DNA of 64,000 bases from Heligmosomoides polygyrus polygyrus (Eukaryota; Nematoda; Chromadorea; Rhabditida; Heligmosomidae), in assembly GCA_947396885.1 (NCBI GenBank), contig OX377203.1:8913298-8977297 (forward strand), read 5' to 3'. Both the position numbers and the translations under genes were made by a program. Position 1 is the stretch's first letter. Every line of letters begins with the position of its first letter. The notes under the pieces were generated by a model. The model saw nothing but the letters and a program-made list of their open reading frames with translations, had not been told where the DNA came from and did no database searches. Of the stretch, positions 63,596 to 64,000 are shown in pieces.

Positions 63596-64000
63596 TATGT
63601 GTATCTGGGTCGCGAAGTCAATATGGCCAACGATCTAGCGCCAGAGCTGAGCAGGAGGTAACGAGCGGCTTGGGGAGCTTTCAAGAGCGTCGAAGAAGTC
63701 GCGAAGAAGACGAAGAACGTCCGACTCCGTGCCCACCTATTCGACTCCACTGTTCTTCCTGCCCTAACATACGCCTCAGAGACCTGGGCTATTGAAAGCA
63801 GGATGAGCACGCGATCAGCGTCGCGCAGCGTGGAATCGAGAGGACGATGCTCGGAGTGACACGACTCACGCGAGTAAGAGAAGGCCTCCGGAGTTCCGAG
63901 CTTCGCCGACGTTCCAAGATCAGAGACGCTGTCGCGTGGGCCAAGTTGCCGAAAATTAGGTGGGCCGGCCATGTAATGCGCTTCGCAGACCTCCGATGGA
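63596..64000 (+). pseudogene. RTE LINE fragment, right part, runs off window
   Basis: Resumes at the codons for VYLGREV and continues NMANDLAPELS, then a stop in place of Lys (TAA at about 63659), AAWGAFKSVEEVAKKTKN, TYASETWAI, a frameshift near 63793, then RSKIRDAVAWAKLPKIRW in a new frame to the window edge. Same family as 34187 and 53225. Confidence 0.8.

Overview
The window looks like repeat-rich chromosomal DNA from a nematode, probably a rhabditid or strongylid (clade V). The evidence is: two short 60-bp introns with clean GT..AG ends; gene starts just downstream of acceptor-like AG sites, as expected for spliced-leader trans-splicing; RTE-type LINE proteins that resemble those I know from hookworm-like nematodes; many mariner and maT elements; and very frequent long poly-G/poly-C tracts. 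The species cannot be named from this sequence alone. There is no operon-like bacterial layout, and most long open frames belong to transposons.

Only three host loci can be supported. (1) A three-exon BEN-domain gene on the + strand (12854-13325, 16952-17109, 20310-20633). Splice phases join exactly into 317 residues, and both introns are packed with fold-back elements. (2) A single-exon-visible orphan gene on the - strand (33034-33587), whose reading frame runs into a strong splice donor. (3) A tandemly duplicated three-exon gene on the - strand: copy 1 at 41552-46189 and copy 2 at 51694-57393. It encodes a protein of about 403 residues with a glycine-zipper membrane-like segment and a repetitive beta-rich C-terminus that I do not recognise. 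Copy 2 is intact; copy 1 carries a 1-bp deletion. The duplication includes about 650 bp of upstream DNA and the 3' end with its AATAAA signal.

Region by region: 1-0.64 kb is a truncated mariner. 1.3-6.1 kb holds a SINE followed by an apparently full CR1-like LINE with intact ORF1 and ORF2. 6.3-12.5 kb is mariner debris and small palindromic MITEs. 12.8-20.6 kb is the BEN gene. 20.7-32.9 kb is AT-rich fold-backs, SINEs, several mariner/maT remnants and a Tc1-like MITE. 33-35.1 kb is the orphan gene and an RTE fragment. 35.4-41.4 kb has short tandem repeats and two mariners, each containing a nested SINE. 41.5-58 kb is the duplicated gene pair with transposons in its large first intron. 58.8-64 kb is an RTE LINE split by a 200-N gap and a block about 4 kb long made of a giant inverted repeat and a 146-bp tandem repeat.

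The main recurring theme is fold-back elements whose arms contain tRNA-like pol III A-box and B-box modules, alongside a dispersed tRNA-derived SINE of about 300 bp (called SINE-A here). The duplicated gene gives an internal filled-versus-empty comparison that dates one MITE insertion after the duplication.
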